Origin: Pantoea anthophila
Lineage (GTDB): Bacteria; Pseudomonadota; Gammaproteobacteria; Enterobacterales; Enterobacteriaceae
Direction: 5' to 3'
Assembly: GCF_006494375.1 (NCBI RefSeq)
Contig: NZ_VHIZ01000037.1
Coordinates: forward strand, 334,994 to 398,993
DNA: 64,000 nucleotides
The number at the start of each line of letters is the position of its first letter. Positions within the stretch are counted from its first letter, which is position 1. Made by a program: the position numbers and the translations under genes. Below the pieces are notes generated by a model. That model was given only the letters and a program-made list of their open reading frames with translations, made no database searches and was not told the DNA's origin. Of this stretch, positions 54,146-63,629 are shown piece by piece.

Positions 54146-54405
54146 TTCGATACCCCCTATAAACGCATGGTCTGACTGAGAGGACAGGGTGCCAGCTGAT
54201 TTGAGATAAGATATAGCAAGGATAAGACCTGGTGTAAATTGAGAACCCTATTGCGGTTATGCACAGGGATTTGAGTTCGGGCAGGCTGCAGAGGACAGCC
54301 TGACAGCAATTTTATGTTAAACCCAACGTACAGAACCTGACATATTCCAAAATGCTCCCGCAGTTCAGGGATTTAAGAGCAAACGTTAAACAGGGGATTT
54401 AATTC

Positions 54406-54916
54406 ATGATATTTAACATACGGGATGCGGATCTGACGGATTCAGGAATATTGAATGAGCTCGGCTACAACATTTATTGCTCTCCTAAGCCACATGTGGA
54501 TTTCAGAATCCGAAATGAATGTATTTCTAGATGCTGAGTACTCGTATCCTGCGCTTGAAAAAAGTCTGCAAGATCCCAGCACATCGTGGTATCTGGCAGA
54601 AGCACATCACCCTATCGGCTTTGCAAAGATCACCTGGGAAAGCTGTATACCAGAGACTTCTATTTCAGGTGTCTTACTTAATAAGCTATATCTGATACCC
54701 ACAGAGACGGGTAAGAACTACGGAAAGATGATGTTTGAAAGATTCATAGCAATTGCGCAAAACCGTGGAAAAAAGTACCTGTGGTTGGAAGTACTTGAGC
54801 AGAATGAGCGTGCTTACAGATTCTATGAAAAACAGGGGATGCTACATGTCAAAGACACAGTTCTCAGCACAGCTTCCCAACAGAGCACGCTAAAGATAAT
54901 GGGGATGCCTATCTGA
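54406..54916 (+). pseudogene. GNAT acetyltransferase with a frameshift near the start
   Basis: The frame from ATG 54406 (RBS CAGGGG) gives MIFNIRDADLTDSGILNELG, the usual first strand and helix of a GNAT. It then diverges and stops. The rest (ATTFIALLSHMWISESEMNVFLDAEYS... to LEVLEQNERAYRFYEKQGM) continues in the +1 frame from about 54459. One extra base near GGCTACAACA (54461-54470) would explain this. An internal ATG at 54455 could still give a 153-residue product lacking the first strand. Codon use is more AT-rich than in neighbours, suggesting transfer. Confidence 0.75.
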
Positions 54917-55311
54917 GTTCGCAGCCGGGTTGTAATCTTTCAATGTGGTGGTAATAATCTGACGTCGAGTTTATGACGTTCGCTTTTCACTTATAGCGGA
55001 CCTTCAACCTATAAGAATGCCATTTTGTGCCAGAAGCGGACTTCTTAATATATTTCTTAAGCGAGATTCCTCGAGTAGCCGCTAACGCGCATGTGTACTC
55101 GCATTTATTCCATTGAACCAGCGCGATGACAGTGACAACCGGGCTATTCTGGGCATTAACCCTTACACGACTACAAAGCCAGAGTATGCCGCTTATTCAG
55201 GTTGCACAGAGACGAGTCATAAGTCGCTGATGCCTGACTGCATTGAAGCCTGAGAAGTCAGCCGGCGCTGGCCGGCTGATTCGCCCTTTTACAACGAATG
55301 AATCACGTCGT
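54917..55311. other. 395-base gap
   Basis: No gene or strong structure is seen. GCCGGC-GCTG-GCCGGC (55262-55277) gives a short GC hairpin just past the minus-strand esterase gene and may be its terminator. Confidence 0.4.
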
Positions 55312-56331
55312 TTATTTAAGATGTTCCTTCAGCTCTGCTGACGCCTGGCTAATCGCCGTTCGCACCGTTGGCTCTTTACTCAGGGCATTCAGCAAACCAA
55401 AGTCATGGATCATGCCGTTATAGCGCGTGACGGTTACCGGCACACCAGCAGCATCCAGTTTTCGGCCAAATGCTTCCCCTTCATCACGCAGTACATCCAG
55501 CTCGGCAGTCTGAATCAGCGTTGGCGGTAAACCCGCCAGCTCGGCTTTGGTTGCGCGCAGCGGCGAGGCCAGAATGTTACTCCTCTCCTTTTCTGAGGTG
55601 GTGTAGTTGTCCCAGAACCACTTCATCATGTTTCGCGTCAGAAAATAGCCGTTGGCGAATTGCTGGTAAGAGGCATCATCGAAATGAGCATCGGTAACAG
55701 GCCACAGCATCACGTCGTAGCGAATTGCCGGTGATTTATGTTGTTTAGCCTGTAACGCGACGGCAGCAACCATATTTCCGCCCACGCTGTTCCCCACCAG
55801 TGCCAGACGCTTACCGTCCACGCCAATTTCACTGCCATGTTCGGCCACCCATTTTGTTGCCTCGTAAGCCTGCGTAATCGCAACCGGATAACGGGCTTCA
55901 GGTGAAGGTGTGTAGTTCACAAATACCGCCGCTGCACCGGACTCATTAACGAGATCGCGAACCAGACGCTCGTGTGTAGGAAAGTCACCCAGTACCCAGC
56001 CACCGCCGTGGAAAAACATGAACACCGGTAACTCGCCAGAGGCACTGGCAGGTTTCACTATCGTCAGCGTCAGCGGTTTACCCATCACCGTGATGGTTTT
56101 TTCAGCGATCCGGGCGGGCGGCAGTGGGGCACCTTTCTGCGCCCCGGTCAGTACTGCGCGGGCCTCTTCAGGGGATAAGGTCTCCATGGGCTTTCCGCCA
56201 CTGCTGTTCAGTGCGCTGAGGAACGTCGCCACGCCAGCGGTAGGTTGCGGCACGTTTTCAGCAGAATCTGCCCAGGCTGACGTCATCTGACTGGCTAACA
56301 ATAAAGCACCTGCGGTAATTTTCACTTTCAT
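55312..56331 (-). CDS. periplasmic alpha/beta hydrolase, HSL/acetyl-esterase family
   Basis: A 339-residue protein with a signal peptide (about 1-21, ending SAWA). The HSL-family oxyanion motif HGGGW is at 108-112, and the nucleophile elbow GNSVGG is at 180-185 with Ser182. The late MIHDFGLLNAL supplies the catalytic His, and TAELDVLRDEGEAF the Asp. It should cleave short acyl esters in the periplasm. Confidence 0.92.
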   Translation of the reverse strand: MKVKITAGALLLASQMTSAWADSAENVPQPTAGVATFLSALNSSGGKPMETLSPEEARAVLTGAQKGAPLPPARIAEKTITVMGKPLTLTIVKPASASGELPVFMFFHGGGWVLGDFPTHERLVRDLVNESGAAAVFVNYTPSPEARYPVAITQAYEATKWVAEHGSEIGVDGKRLALVGNSVGGNMVAAVALQAKQHKSPAIRYDVMLWPVTDAHFDDASYQQFANGYFLTRNMMKWFWDNYTTSEKERSNILASPLRATKAELAGLPPTLIQTAELDVLRDEGEAFGRKLDAAGVPVTVTRYNGMIHDFGLLNALSKEPTVRTAISQASAELKEHLK

Positions 56332-56675
56332 GACGGCTTTTCTTATGTTTGCTATTAAGTAGTGTGCTATTTACTTTGGCTACACTGACAGCAAATGACC
56401 TTGTTGTAAACTATTAAATAGCGAGCGATGTAGATGGTGATGTTATCGCAACAGAAGGAACACTTCGGACTGATTCCCGTCCGGACAAGACAGGAGAGGG
56501 GCGCGACCAGACATGCGGACCGGTTAAACTTTACGGCTCAGCTAATTTGTTGATTAAGGATACAATGTGTCCTTCGTTCTGCCTCTTCGCGCAATTTCTT
56601 CCAATACGAATTACCGATCGGCTGCTTAACTGGTCGGGTAAACGGGGATGTTAAGACGATTAGAGGCTTTACATT
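56332..56675. other. 344-base divergent region
   Basis: This lies between the leftward esterase and the rightward LysE gene. TTACTTTGGCTACACTGACAG and AGTAGTGTGCTATTTACT look AT-rich and promoter-like, with short symmetric bits (AATAGC/GCTATT). No gene is supported. Confidence 0.45.
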
Positions 56676-57314
56676 ATGATCGAGTTTTCGAATGGCTTCT
56701 TACTGAGCCTTTCATTGTGTCTTGATATCGGGATTGCCAATATTGCGATGATCACCCTTGCCATGCAACGCGGATATTTTCATGGTTTCTGGCTGGGAAT
56801 GGGGACGTGTGTGGGTGATCTGGCATATGCACTACTGGCGCTGGCGGGCATGGCCGTACTGCTTCAGTATGAAGTCGTGCGCTGGATACTGTGGATCGGG
56901 GGTGGCGCGATGCTTCTCTGGTTCGCAGGCAAAATGCTGATAGCTGCTTTCAGAAACGCTTCGGAGCCTGACGTGAGCGAAACGCATCACTCCCGCCCGC
57001 TCATACGTGAATTCGGGCGCGGTGTAGTGCTCGCCATGTCGTCTCCCTCGGCCATTCTCTGGTTTGCGACCGTGGGCGGTGCGCTGATCTCCCGGATGGG
57101 TCCGCACAATGTTGCCGCTACCTCCTGGTTTCTGGGAGGATTTTTCATTGCGGGCATGTTCTGGACGTGTGTCCTGTGCCTGGTGGGAAGTTTTGGCGGC
57201 AAACTGCTGGGTCAACGCCTGCTTAAATATTCCTTTATCGCCTCGGCGATCATATTCAGCTATTTTGCGCTTTACGTGATTGTCTCAGGGTACCGGGAAT
57301 TTATAGTGGCCTGA
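56676..57314 (+). CDS. LysE/RhtB family amino acid exporter
   Basis: A 212-residue protein with six predicted helices. The N terminus GFLLSLSLCLDIGIANIAMITLAMQRGYFHGFWLGMGTCVGDLAYALLALAG has the LysE pattern (GD in helix 2). It exports amino acids or similar cations. Its last 30 bases overlap the 3' end of the convergent AraC gene. Confidence 0.9.
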   Translation: MIEFSNGFLLSLSLCLDIGIANIAMITLAMQRGYFHGFWLGMGTCVGDLAYALLALAGMAVLLQYEVVRWILWIGGGAMLLWFAGKMLIAAFRNASEPDVSETHHSRPLIREFGRGVVLAMSSPSAILWFATVGGALISRMGPHNVAATSWFLGGFFIAGMFWTCVLCLVGSFGGKLLGQRLLKYSFIASAIIFSYFALYVIVSGYREFIVA

Positions 57315-58103
57315 TCTGACCTGCGAAGCATAGTGATGGGGGGTAATTCCCATCACTTTGCGAAATGCATTAATGAAATGACTCTGATCGTAAAATCCCA
57401 GCCTGAGAGCTGCATCAAGCGGATGCACATTTCTGCGAAGCAGGTCGCGGGCATGGTGCAGACGAAGCTGCATGTGATATTGCAGAGGCGGCATACCTGT
57501 GTGCCGGGTGAAGGCGCGAACGAGATGATATTTACTCAGACCTGCCAGCTGAGCGAGCATCTCCAGCTGCGGTCTTACGCTAAGATGCTCCCGCAGGTAG
57601 CCAATAACAAGGTTGATTTTCTGCTCGTCCCCCTGCTGAATAAGAGCTGGCGACTCAAGCAGTTCACCACAAAGTAAAATCAGTTCCTGCTCCTCATCCA
57701 TGCCCCGACCAAGCCGGGCCGATGATGCAAAACGGGTCAGCGCGTCAAACAGGCGGGTGTTGTTGATTATGCCTTCGCGCAGAACCGGGGCTTCGTGAGC
57801 GCTATTGAAATTCTCCTCCTCAGCCAGCTTTTTTATCAGAGCCTGAGGTATGTGTACGCTGACAAATTCAACTGCGTGAGTATCAAAACGTGAAGCCTGA
57901 ATCGTTCCCGGATTGTATAAGGTAACCTGTCCACTTTTGACATAAGCGGTTTTTCCCGCCAGCCAGATTTCCTCTACCCCCGTCAGGTTTGCACTGATGA
58001 CATATTCATCGTGGAGATGTTTCGGAAAGCCAGAGTTACGGGCTCTGACCCGTGAACACTCTATGCCATTCCGGCTAAACCACTCTGCGGATTCTAATGA
58101 CAA
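57285..58103 (-). CDS. AraC family regulator
   Basis: A 272-residue regulator. The N-terminal cupin-like effector domain (KHLHDEYVISANLTG, LYNPGTIQASRFD) is followed by two helix-turn-helix units from about 170 (LEMLAQLAGLSKYHLVRAFTRHTGMPPLQYHMQLRLHHARDLL and AALRLGFYDQSHFINAFRKVMGITPHHY). This type often controls an adjacent LysE exporter, which fits the convergent neighbour. Confidence 0.92.
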   Translation of the reverse strand: MSLESAEWFSRNGIECSRVRARNSGFPKHLHDEYVISANLTGVEEIWLAGKTAYVKSGQVTLYNPGTIQASRFDTHAVEFVSVHIPQALIKKLAEEENFNSAHEAPVLREGIINNTRLFDALTRFASSARLGRGMDEEQELILLCGELLESPALIQQGDEQKINLVIGYLREHLSVRPQLEMLAQLAGLSKYHLVRAFTRHTGMPPLQYHMQLRLHHARDLLRRNVHPLDAALRLGFYDQSHFINAFRKVMGITPHHYASQVRSGHYKFPVP

Positions 58104-58204
58104 TGCTTCTGGCCTTATTCAGCATTCAGGAATAGTTATTGATAAAACCATTTACTGAGTGCCTTATCAATAGATGTAATTCCTTCAGGCACGGTCCACT
58201 GGTG

Positions 58205-58351
58205 TCAGGAGATTGCCAGCTCTGGACGACTGCCCAGAATTAGATACGTCTGTCGATAGTCAGTCTGGGATGGGAGAATGTTTAATGCATCGACGATGAG
58301 GTCATGCCATGAAGAAGGTCTCATTCGTCCTTTTTGTCGAACTTTTGCCAT
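58205..58351 (-). CDS. possible small ORF, 48 residues
   Basis: It reads MAKVRQKGRMRPSSWHDLIV and onward to SRPELAIS. AGGTGG lies 8 bases before the ATG. The N terminus is basic. There is no recognised family, and it could be chance in a decayed region. Confidence 0.25.
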   Translation of the reverse strand: MAKVRQKGRMRPSSWHDLIVDALNILPSQTDYRQTYLILGSRPELAIS

Positions 58352-58628
58352 GCTTTAACCACCTGACCAGACTGCGCACCCCGGTAACGTTGGGTTGCGA
58401 TTCCGGCGCATCATCAGGCAGGGGTAAATCAGAGGGATTCAGGATTTCCACCATCGCGCCCATGCCGTCAGCAGACGACCGGCTTACTCTGTGGCATAGC
58501 TGAGCCATAAAAGATCAGGATTGATGGTGGCTCCCGCTTCAGCAATGCGCTGATCAAAGCATTCAGTGTCCAGGCTGAAAATTGTTCCATTTTCTTCTGC
58601 TGAGGAATTGGGTGATTTTAAACTCAAC

Positions 58629-58650
58629 ACATATGAACTAACATATATGT
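58629..58650. promoter_or_regulatory. candidate ArsR operator
   Basis: ACATATG (58629-58635) and the perfect palindrome ACATATATGT (58641-58650) lie just before arsR. The CATATATGTTTT stretch resembles the E. coli chromosomal ars promoter as I recall it. ArsR would bind here without arsenite. Confidence 0.5.
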
Positions 58651-58672
58651 TTTCGAAGGCGCGGAGTGGAAA

Positions 58673-58993
58673 ATGCTACAGCCTGTTCAGCTTTTTAAAA
58701 TCCTGTCGGATGAAACACGGCTCGCCATCGTGATGCTTCTGCGGGAATCCGGAGAACTGTGCGTATGCGATATCTGTGCAGCCACGGCCGAATCACAGCC
58801 CAAAATATCACGCCATATGGCGCTTCTTCGCGAGGCGAAGCTTGTGCTTGATCGTCGTGAAGGTAAGTGGGTCCACTATCGTCTGTCACCGCATATACCG
58901 GCGTGGGCCGCTGAGACAATCACGACGTCCTGGCAGTGCCTGCGGGAGGAGGTGCGAGAATGGCTGGCAAAATCGGCCTGCACCTCCTGCTGA
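58673..58993 (+). CDS. arsR: arsenite-responsive repressor ArsR
   Basis: A 106-residue ArsR/SmtB winged-helix repressor. The As(III) site ELCVCDIC with Cys30, Cys32 and Cys35 lies at the start of the recognition region. It continues QPKISRHMALLREAKLVLDRREGKWVHYRL. It releases the ars promoter when arsenite binds. It is the first gene of arsRBC. Confidence 0.95.
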   Translation: MLQPVQLFKILSDETRLAIVMLLRESGELCVCDICAATAESQPKISRHMALLREAKLVLDRREGKWVHYRLSPHIPAWAAETITTSWQCLREEVREWLAKSACTSC

Positions 58994-59036
58994 GGCTGGA
59001 AACATATTCACGTAATCATATGTAATGGAGTCTGAA

Positions 59037-60326
59037 ATGTTACTGGCTGGAGGGATATTTCTACTGACGCTGATACTGGTGATCTGGCAACCCAGAGGGC
59101 TGAGTATTGGCTGGAGCGCAAGTATTGGAGCTGCGCTGGCGCTCGGAACCGGCGTCATCCATATCGCTGATATTCCCGTCGTCTGGAATATCGTCTGGAA
59201 TGCGACAGCGGCATTCATTGCGGTCATCATCATCAGCCTGCTGCTCGATGAGTCCGGCTTCTTTGAATGGGCCGCTCTGCATGTCTCCCGCTGGGGTAAC
59301 GGACGTGGCCGCCTTTTGTTTACCTGGATAGTCCTGCTGGGTGCCGCTGTTGCTGCATTGTTTGCCAATGACGGTGCCGCGCTGATCCTGACGCCAATTG
59401 TTATTGCGATGCTGCTCGCGCTGGGATTCAGCCAGGGCACAACACTGGCCTTTATCATGGCGGCAGGATTTATTGCAGATACGGCCAGTCTGCCGCTCAT
59501 TGTTTCTAACCTGGTCAATATCGTCTCGGCAGACTTCTTTGACCTGGGCTTTACGCAGTACGCCGCCGTTATGGTGCCCGTGAATCTGGCAGCGATTGTG
59601 GCCACGCTGGTCATGCTGCATCTCTTCTTCCGCAGGGATATTCCGGCGACCTATGACGTTTCGCTGCTGAAGACGCCAGCCAGTGCGATAAAAGATCTGG
59701 CAACCTTCAGGGCGGGCTGGATCGTCCTGTTATTGTTGCTTGTCGGTTTCTTTGTTCTGGAACCGTTGGGGATCCCGGTCAGTGCGATAGCAGCGGCTGG
59801 CGCAGCAGTGCTGTTTGTGGTGGCGAAAAGAGGTCATGCCATTAACACCGGGAAAGTCCTGCGCGGTGCACCCTGGCAGATCGTTATTTTCTCGCTTGGC
59901 ATGTATCTGGTCGTCTATGGCCTGCGCAATGCAGGGCTTACGGAGACCCTGTCTGGCGTGCTGGATCTGCTGGCAGACAAGGGTTTATGGACAGCGGCGT
60001 TCGGTACCGGCTTCCTGACGGCGTTTCTCTCATCAGTGATGAACAATATGCCGACAGTTCTGATTGGCGCGCTGTCGATTGACAGCAGCACGGCGACCGG
60101 TGTCGTCAAAGAGGCAATGATTTATGCCAACGTGATTGGCTGCGATTTAGGGCCGAAAATCACCCCGATTGGCAGTCTGGCTACCCTGCTGTGGCTGCAC
60201 GTGCTTGCCCGGAAAAATATCACGATTACCTGGGGATATTACGTGCGAACCGGCATTGTCATGACTGTGCCCGTCCTGTTTGTCACTCTGGCGGCGCTGG
60301 CGTGGCGGCTCTCTGTCACTTTGTAA
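59037..60326 (+). CDS. arsB: arsenite efflux permease ArsB
   Basis: A 429-residue membrane protein, the same length as E. coli ArsB and very similar to it ([47 protein letters not shown]). ATG 59037 is chosen over 59025 because GGAG lies 6 bases upstream and it restores the MLLAG start of the family. It exports arsenite and antimonite using the proton gradient. Confidence 0.96.
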   Translation: MLLAGGIFLLTLILVIWQPRGLSIGWSASIGAALALGTGVIHIADIPVVWNIVWNATAAFIAVIIISLLLDESGFFEWAALHVSRWGNGRGRLLFTWIVLLGAAVAALFANDGAALILTPIVIAMLLALGFSQGTTLAFIMAAGFIADTASLPLIVSNLVNIVSADFFDLGFTQYAAVMVPVNLAAIVATLVMLHLFFRRDIPATYDVSLLKTPASAIKDLATFRAGWIVLLLLLVGFFVLEPLGIPVSAIAAAGAAVLFVVAKRGHAINTGKVLRGAPWQIVIFSLGMYLVVYGLRNAGLTETLSGVLDLLADKGLWTAAFGTGFLTAFLSSVMNNMPTVLIGALSIDSSTATGVVKEAMIYANVIGCDLGPKITPIGSLATLLWLHVLARKNITITWGYYVRTGIVMTVPVLFVTLAALAWRLSVTL

Positions 60327-60338
60327 TGAGATACTGAT

Positions 60339-60764
60339 ATGAGCAACATAACCATCTATCACAATCCAGCCTGTGGCACCTCACGCAACACGCTGGAAAT
60401 GATCCGCAACAGCGGCAACGAACCTGCAATAATTTATTATCTCGACACGCCCCCGGCCCGTGATGAGCTGGTCAAACTTATTGCAGATATGAGGATTACG
60501 GTGCGCGCCTTGCTGCGTAAAAACGTTGAGCCTTATGAACGTCTGGGTCTTGATGAAGAGACATTCAGTGATGAGCAGTTGATTAATTTCATGCTTCAAT
60601 ATCCGCTTCTGATTAATCGACCGATAGTGGTTTCGCCGCTGGGCACTCGTCTTTGCCGCCCTTCAGAGATCGTGCTGGATATTCTGCCGGAAGGTCAGAA
60701 AGGCGCGTTTACAAAAGAGGATGGCGAGAAGGTTATTGACGAAACGGGGAAGCGGGTAAAGTAA
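60339..60764 (+). CDS. arsC: glutaredoxin-dependent arsenate reductase ArsC
   Basis: A 141-residue enzyme with the catalytic Cys12 in HNPACGTSRNTL and conserved arginines (VRALLRKN, GTRLCRPSE). It reduces arsenate to arsenite for export by ArsB. It lies 12 bases after arsB and is ended by a clear terminator. Confidence 0.96.
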   Translation: MSNITIYHNPACGTSRNTLEMIRNSGNEPAIIYYLDTPPARDELVKLIADMRITVRALLRKNVEPYERLGLDEETFSDEQLINFMLQYPLLINRPIVVSPLGTRLCRPSEIVLDILPEGQKGAFTKEDGEKVIDETGKRVK

Positions 60765-60783
60765 TCCGTCCACTTCAGGTGAA

Positions 60784-60818
60784 CGGACGCCTGGTGACGC
60801 TATAGGGCGTCCGCTTTT
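60784..60818 (+). terminator. terminator of arsRBC
   Basis: CGGACGCC-N14-GGCGTCCG (60784-60813), followed by CTTTTC, 20 bases after the arsC stop. Confidence 0.8.
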
Positions 60819-60923
60819 CGCTCAAGGCTAAGCTCATTTATATATGGGGCCAAAGAGTTAAGGGCTGTGGTTGGGCTAAACCCCGGCTCGACTGTGGCAT
60901 TTTTTCAGTGACAGGGAGTAAAC

Positions 60924-61490
60924 ATGGAAGTAACAGTAGAAATATGTCCGCCAGATGAATGGGAATCCATGGTGAAAATTTTTACCGAGATGGAAGAGCA
61001 CTACTATGGTAAGGGCATTATTCAGGAAGCACTGTTGAAGCATTATCTCAGTAACCGACTCTTCAGTCCGCTCTCCGCTACGCTGGTGCTCAGGGCGCGT
61101 CGCGATGCTGAAGTCACTGGGCTGGCGTGTTGCACTATTCTCTATCCCTCGCCGCGGTACAGTGGCGAAATGCACATTAAAGAGCTGTATGTCTCCCGGC
61201 GTGAGAGAGGTAAGGGCACGGGTAAATCCCTCATGCGTTTTATGGCGAAACTCGCTCTGAAGCATGAGTGTCGTAGCCTCAGCTGGAATGCCGAGAAATC
61301 AAACGCTGAAGCAAACGGTTTTTATCAGTCATTAGGGGGCAAAATAAATAGCGATATCGTGAATTATTATCTTCATGGTCACCTCCTCAGTGAACTGGCT
61401 TCCGGCAGTCCGGCACTGTCTGGCGACTCTGCCGGTCAGGCTGTCGCACCGATTTGGCCTGCGAGCAGGGCAGAGGGACCTGCGGAATAG
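60924..61490 (+). CDS. GNAT N-acetyltransferase
   Basis: A 188-residue protein. The GNAT core is at about 1-150, with the acetyl-CoA loop VSRRERGKGTGKSLMRF and the AEKSNAEANGFYQSLGG helix. A roughly 35-residue low-complexity tail (SGSPALSGDSAGQAVAPIW...) extends past the usual end; it may be real or due to loss of the original stop. The substrate is unknown. Confidence 0.85.
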   Translation: MEVTVEICPPDEWESMVKIFTEMEEHYYGKGIIQEALLKHYLSNRLFSPLSATLVLRARRDAEVTGLACCTILYPSPRYSGEMHIKELYVSRRERGKGTGKSLMRFMAKLALKHECRSLSWNAEKSNAEANGFYQSLGGKINSDIVNYYLHGHLLSELASGSPALSGDSAGQAVAPIWPASRAEGPAE

Positions 61491-61597
61491 TGATGTCGGG
61501 TCCGGAGTGCCAGAAGCGGGCCAGTCGCCTGCACGCTGCCTGGGTAAGCATTCACGGCCAGGGGTGTGTATGTATGCTGGCTGAGAAAATCGCGAAG

Positions 61598-61894
61598 TCA
61601 GAAAAGGGCTTCTTTAATGCTGATTTCCTCTACCCGAAGGATTGAGGACATGTCGAAACCTTTCATGTCAGACCTGAAGGCCTCGCTGGTCATATACTCC
61701 TGATTTATAGCCTGTATGTCGGCTCCCTCCTGATAGGTCACGGTGGCAATGACCTGACACTCATCACTCAGATAGACATGATTGACATATATATTAAAAG
61801 CGGGAAGAGAAATCATATGCCGGGGCCAGTGTGTACGGAAATAAATTTCTGCTGACTGTCTGTCTTTGAGTGTGTAAATCCTGACCTGTTTCAT
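61598..61894 (-). CDS. small protein, possibly NIPSNAP-like
   Basis: A 98-residue protein from ATG 61894 (AGGA 8 bases upstream). It begins MKQVRIYTLKDRQSAEIYFRTHWPRHMISLPAFNIYVNHVYL, which looks like a dimeric alpha-beta barrel of the NIPSNAP/monooxygenase type. Longer starts at 61903 or 61939 are less supported. The function is unknown. Confidence 0.65.
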   Translation of the reverse strand: MKQVRIYTLKDRQSAEIYFRTHWPRHMISLPAFNIYVNHVYLSDECQVIATVTYQEGADIQAINQEYMTSEAFRSDMKGFDMSSILRVEEISIKEALF

Positions 61895-62195
61895 CTCATC
61901 CATCCTGTTGTGGTAGTTTTCATAAAAACGACCCGCCAAAGCATACTCACTTTATTTTTAGTAAATTAGCAAAAGACCACTTTTCGCCAGGCTATGACAT
62001 TTATAGCGAGGATTTTTTTAAATTCGCGGATACGTTTCTTCTCTGAGCACCTCTGAAATAACACTCAGTACGAATTTAAGATGCTGACAAGGCCGGCGTA
62101 AATGATGGAGTGAGGCGAAGGGGCCGAAGGCAGAATGTTTTATCTGATGCACATCAGTGCAGACACCTCTGCAAGGTGTCTGCACTTTTCAGACG

Positions 62196-62465
62196 TTATG
62201 CGTCGCCATCTCCGCAACCCACACCCAGTGACGGATCGTCACAGCTTTTGTTAATCTCCAGATGGTGATGCCAGGCGGCCAGTTTTACCGCGCTTGCATC
62301 AACAGAAGCCCCCGGTTTTTTTACAGAAACGCTTCCGGCTGAAGCTGAATCAGGGGTTATCTGAGAAGGCTGCTCTTTGGCAAACGAAGCGCCCTGTATA
62401 CCGGCCATGACGACTGCTGCTAAAGCTGTCGTTTTAAGCGCGTTTTTAATCACAGATGCCGACAT
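62196..62465 (-). CDS. small secreted protein, unknown
   Basis: An 89-residue protein. Signal peptide about 1-29 (SVIKNALKTTALAAVVMAGIQGASFAK), then a Ser/Lys-rich linker and a C-terminal WHHHLEINKSCDDPSLGVGCGDGDA. The HHH and two Cys could bind a metal. RBS AGAGGA precedes ATG 62465; the open frame upstream to 62558 is not used. I recognise no family. Confidence 0.65.
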   Translation of the reverse strand: MSASVIKNALKTTALAAVVMAGIQGASFAKEQPSQITPDSASAGSVSVKKPGASVDASAVKLAAWHHHLEINKSCDDPSLGVGCGDGDA

Positions 62466-63148
62466 AATAAATCCTCTTAGCTTGAGTAATGGGACGCTGT
62501 CAGCTCTGAGTTGAGCGCAGCGCGTGGGAAAAAAATCATAAATCTGAGCGCAGAACACGCGATATAAGCCATAGCAGGCAGGAGCCGGTTAATAAGCATG
62601 TCTGCCATGAAATTTTATTAAGTCACTTACAGTGTATGGTTATTCAGATTATATGACTGGCGCGGCGCGGTCAGGGTCATCACTGACAAAGCGGGCACCT
62701 TCCTTTTTCAGAATAATCCTGAGCGCATTAACAGAACCGGAAACGCATTGCGTAAAGCAGGTATTAAGTCATTGTGACTTAAACTACCGTAAGTCACGTT
62801 TGGAAATATACTCACAAAAGCTGAGTTTGATGTTTCATTCTTTTTTATATCGTGTAGCGTTATTTCAGGGTGTTACATGAAACACAACCATGATGCTTAA
62901 ATGACAGTCAGCGACTAAATCAGCGGTAAAAAATAAAGTCTCATATCAATAATCTGATAATAATTAGCTGCTTAATATTTAACAAGCATAGCATCCACTC
63001 AGTGAATTTTTTGTCATCATGTACAAACTCGAATAAAGCTATTTTCTTATTATGCCGTGCCGTCATGGAAAAATGTTGGGCATACTTTCAAACCTTTTCC
63101 ACACGGCTTGTCGACTGAAATAGCACTAACGAAAAGGTGTCTCTTTGG
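62466..63148. other. 683-base AT-rich region with remnants
   Basis: TTAAGTCA-TTG-TGACTTAA (62764-62782) is a perfect 8-3-8 palindrome. Related AAGTCAC fragments occur at about 62620 and 62791. On the minus strand 62765-62649 reads VNALRIILKKEGARFVSDDP near a stop, which resembles the end of a phage-type repressor and may be a remnant. No full gene is supported. Confidence 0.4.
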
Positions 63149-63552
63149 CTGTCGAAGCTGGAACCAGCGGCCCCAGATAAATTTTGCGCGAGGTGGCATG
63201 CGACGTGCGCCGGATTCAGCAGGCAAACATCACTGCGCAGCGTTCCCCGGAAGGCACCGCATGGGAGCCGTGCCGCGTAACCGCCCGAAGCAAAAAGGGG
63301 CGCATCCGTCGCGGCATGTTTGCGAAGCTGAAAACTACAAAGTATCTGAAGGCGCAGGCGGGTTTAGACGCTGCTGAAGTTGCCTTTGTTCCGAGAGTGC
63401 AGAAGCTGGCCCGCGTCCATCACTACGGCCTGCGGGACCGGGTAAGCCGTCGCGGCCCGATAGTGAAATATGCAGAACGTCCGCTGCTGGGCGTGAACGG
63501 TGATGTGGAAAGCACGGTGCGTGAAACTCTGCTTCGTTGGATTTTGGGCTAG
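63149..63552 (+). pseudogene. remnant of a phage virion morphogenesis (tail completion, P2 gpS-like) gene
   Basis: From about 63184 the frame reads REVACDVRRIQQANITAQRS, PEGTAWEP, KKGRIRRGMFAKLKTTKYLKA, RVQKLARVHHYGLRDRVSRRGP and VKYAERPLLG, the order of gpS-like tail completion proteins. The N-terminal piece LSKLEPAA lies at 63149-63172 in another frame, and a TAA stops the main frame just before 63184, so the gene is frameshifted. No start with a ribosome site and no neighbouring tail genes are present. It is a leftover of a Myoviridae-type prophage. Confidence 0.8.
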
Positions 63553-63629
63553 TCAGTGGATAAATATTAAGAAAAACATTAAATTCAGTGATGTTAGAAA
63601 ATTGACATTTCACTGGAGATTGACTAAAT

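Larger units (their letters stand above)
58104..58672. other. 569-base region with possible gene remnants
   Basis: No full gene. On the minus strand a frame open from within the ars promoter to 58494 reads ...NGTIFSLDTECFDQRIAEAG and on to LLWLSYATE-stop but lacks a good start, so it may be a decayed gene. A 48-codon frame at 58205-58351 is listed separately. The right end holds the ars promoter. Confidence 0.4.

Noticed and set aside
62632..62880. 82-codon plus-strand frame
   Set aside because: No family resemblance; the opposite strand looks like a repressor remnant instead.
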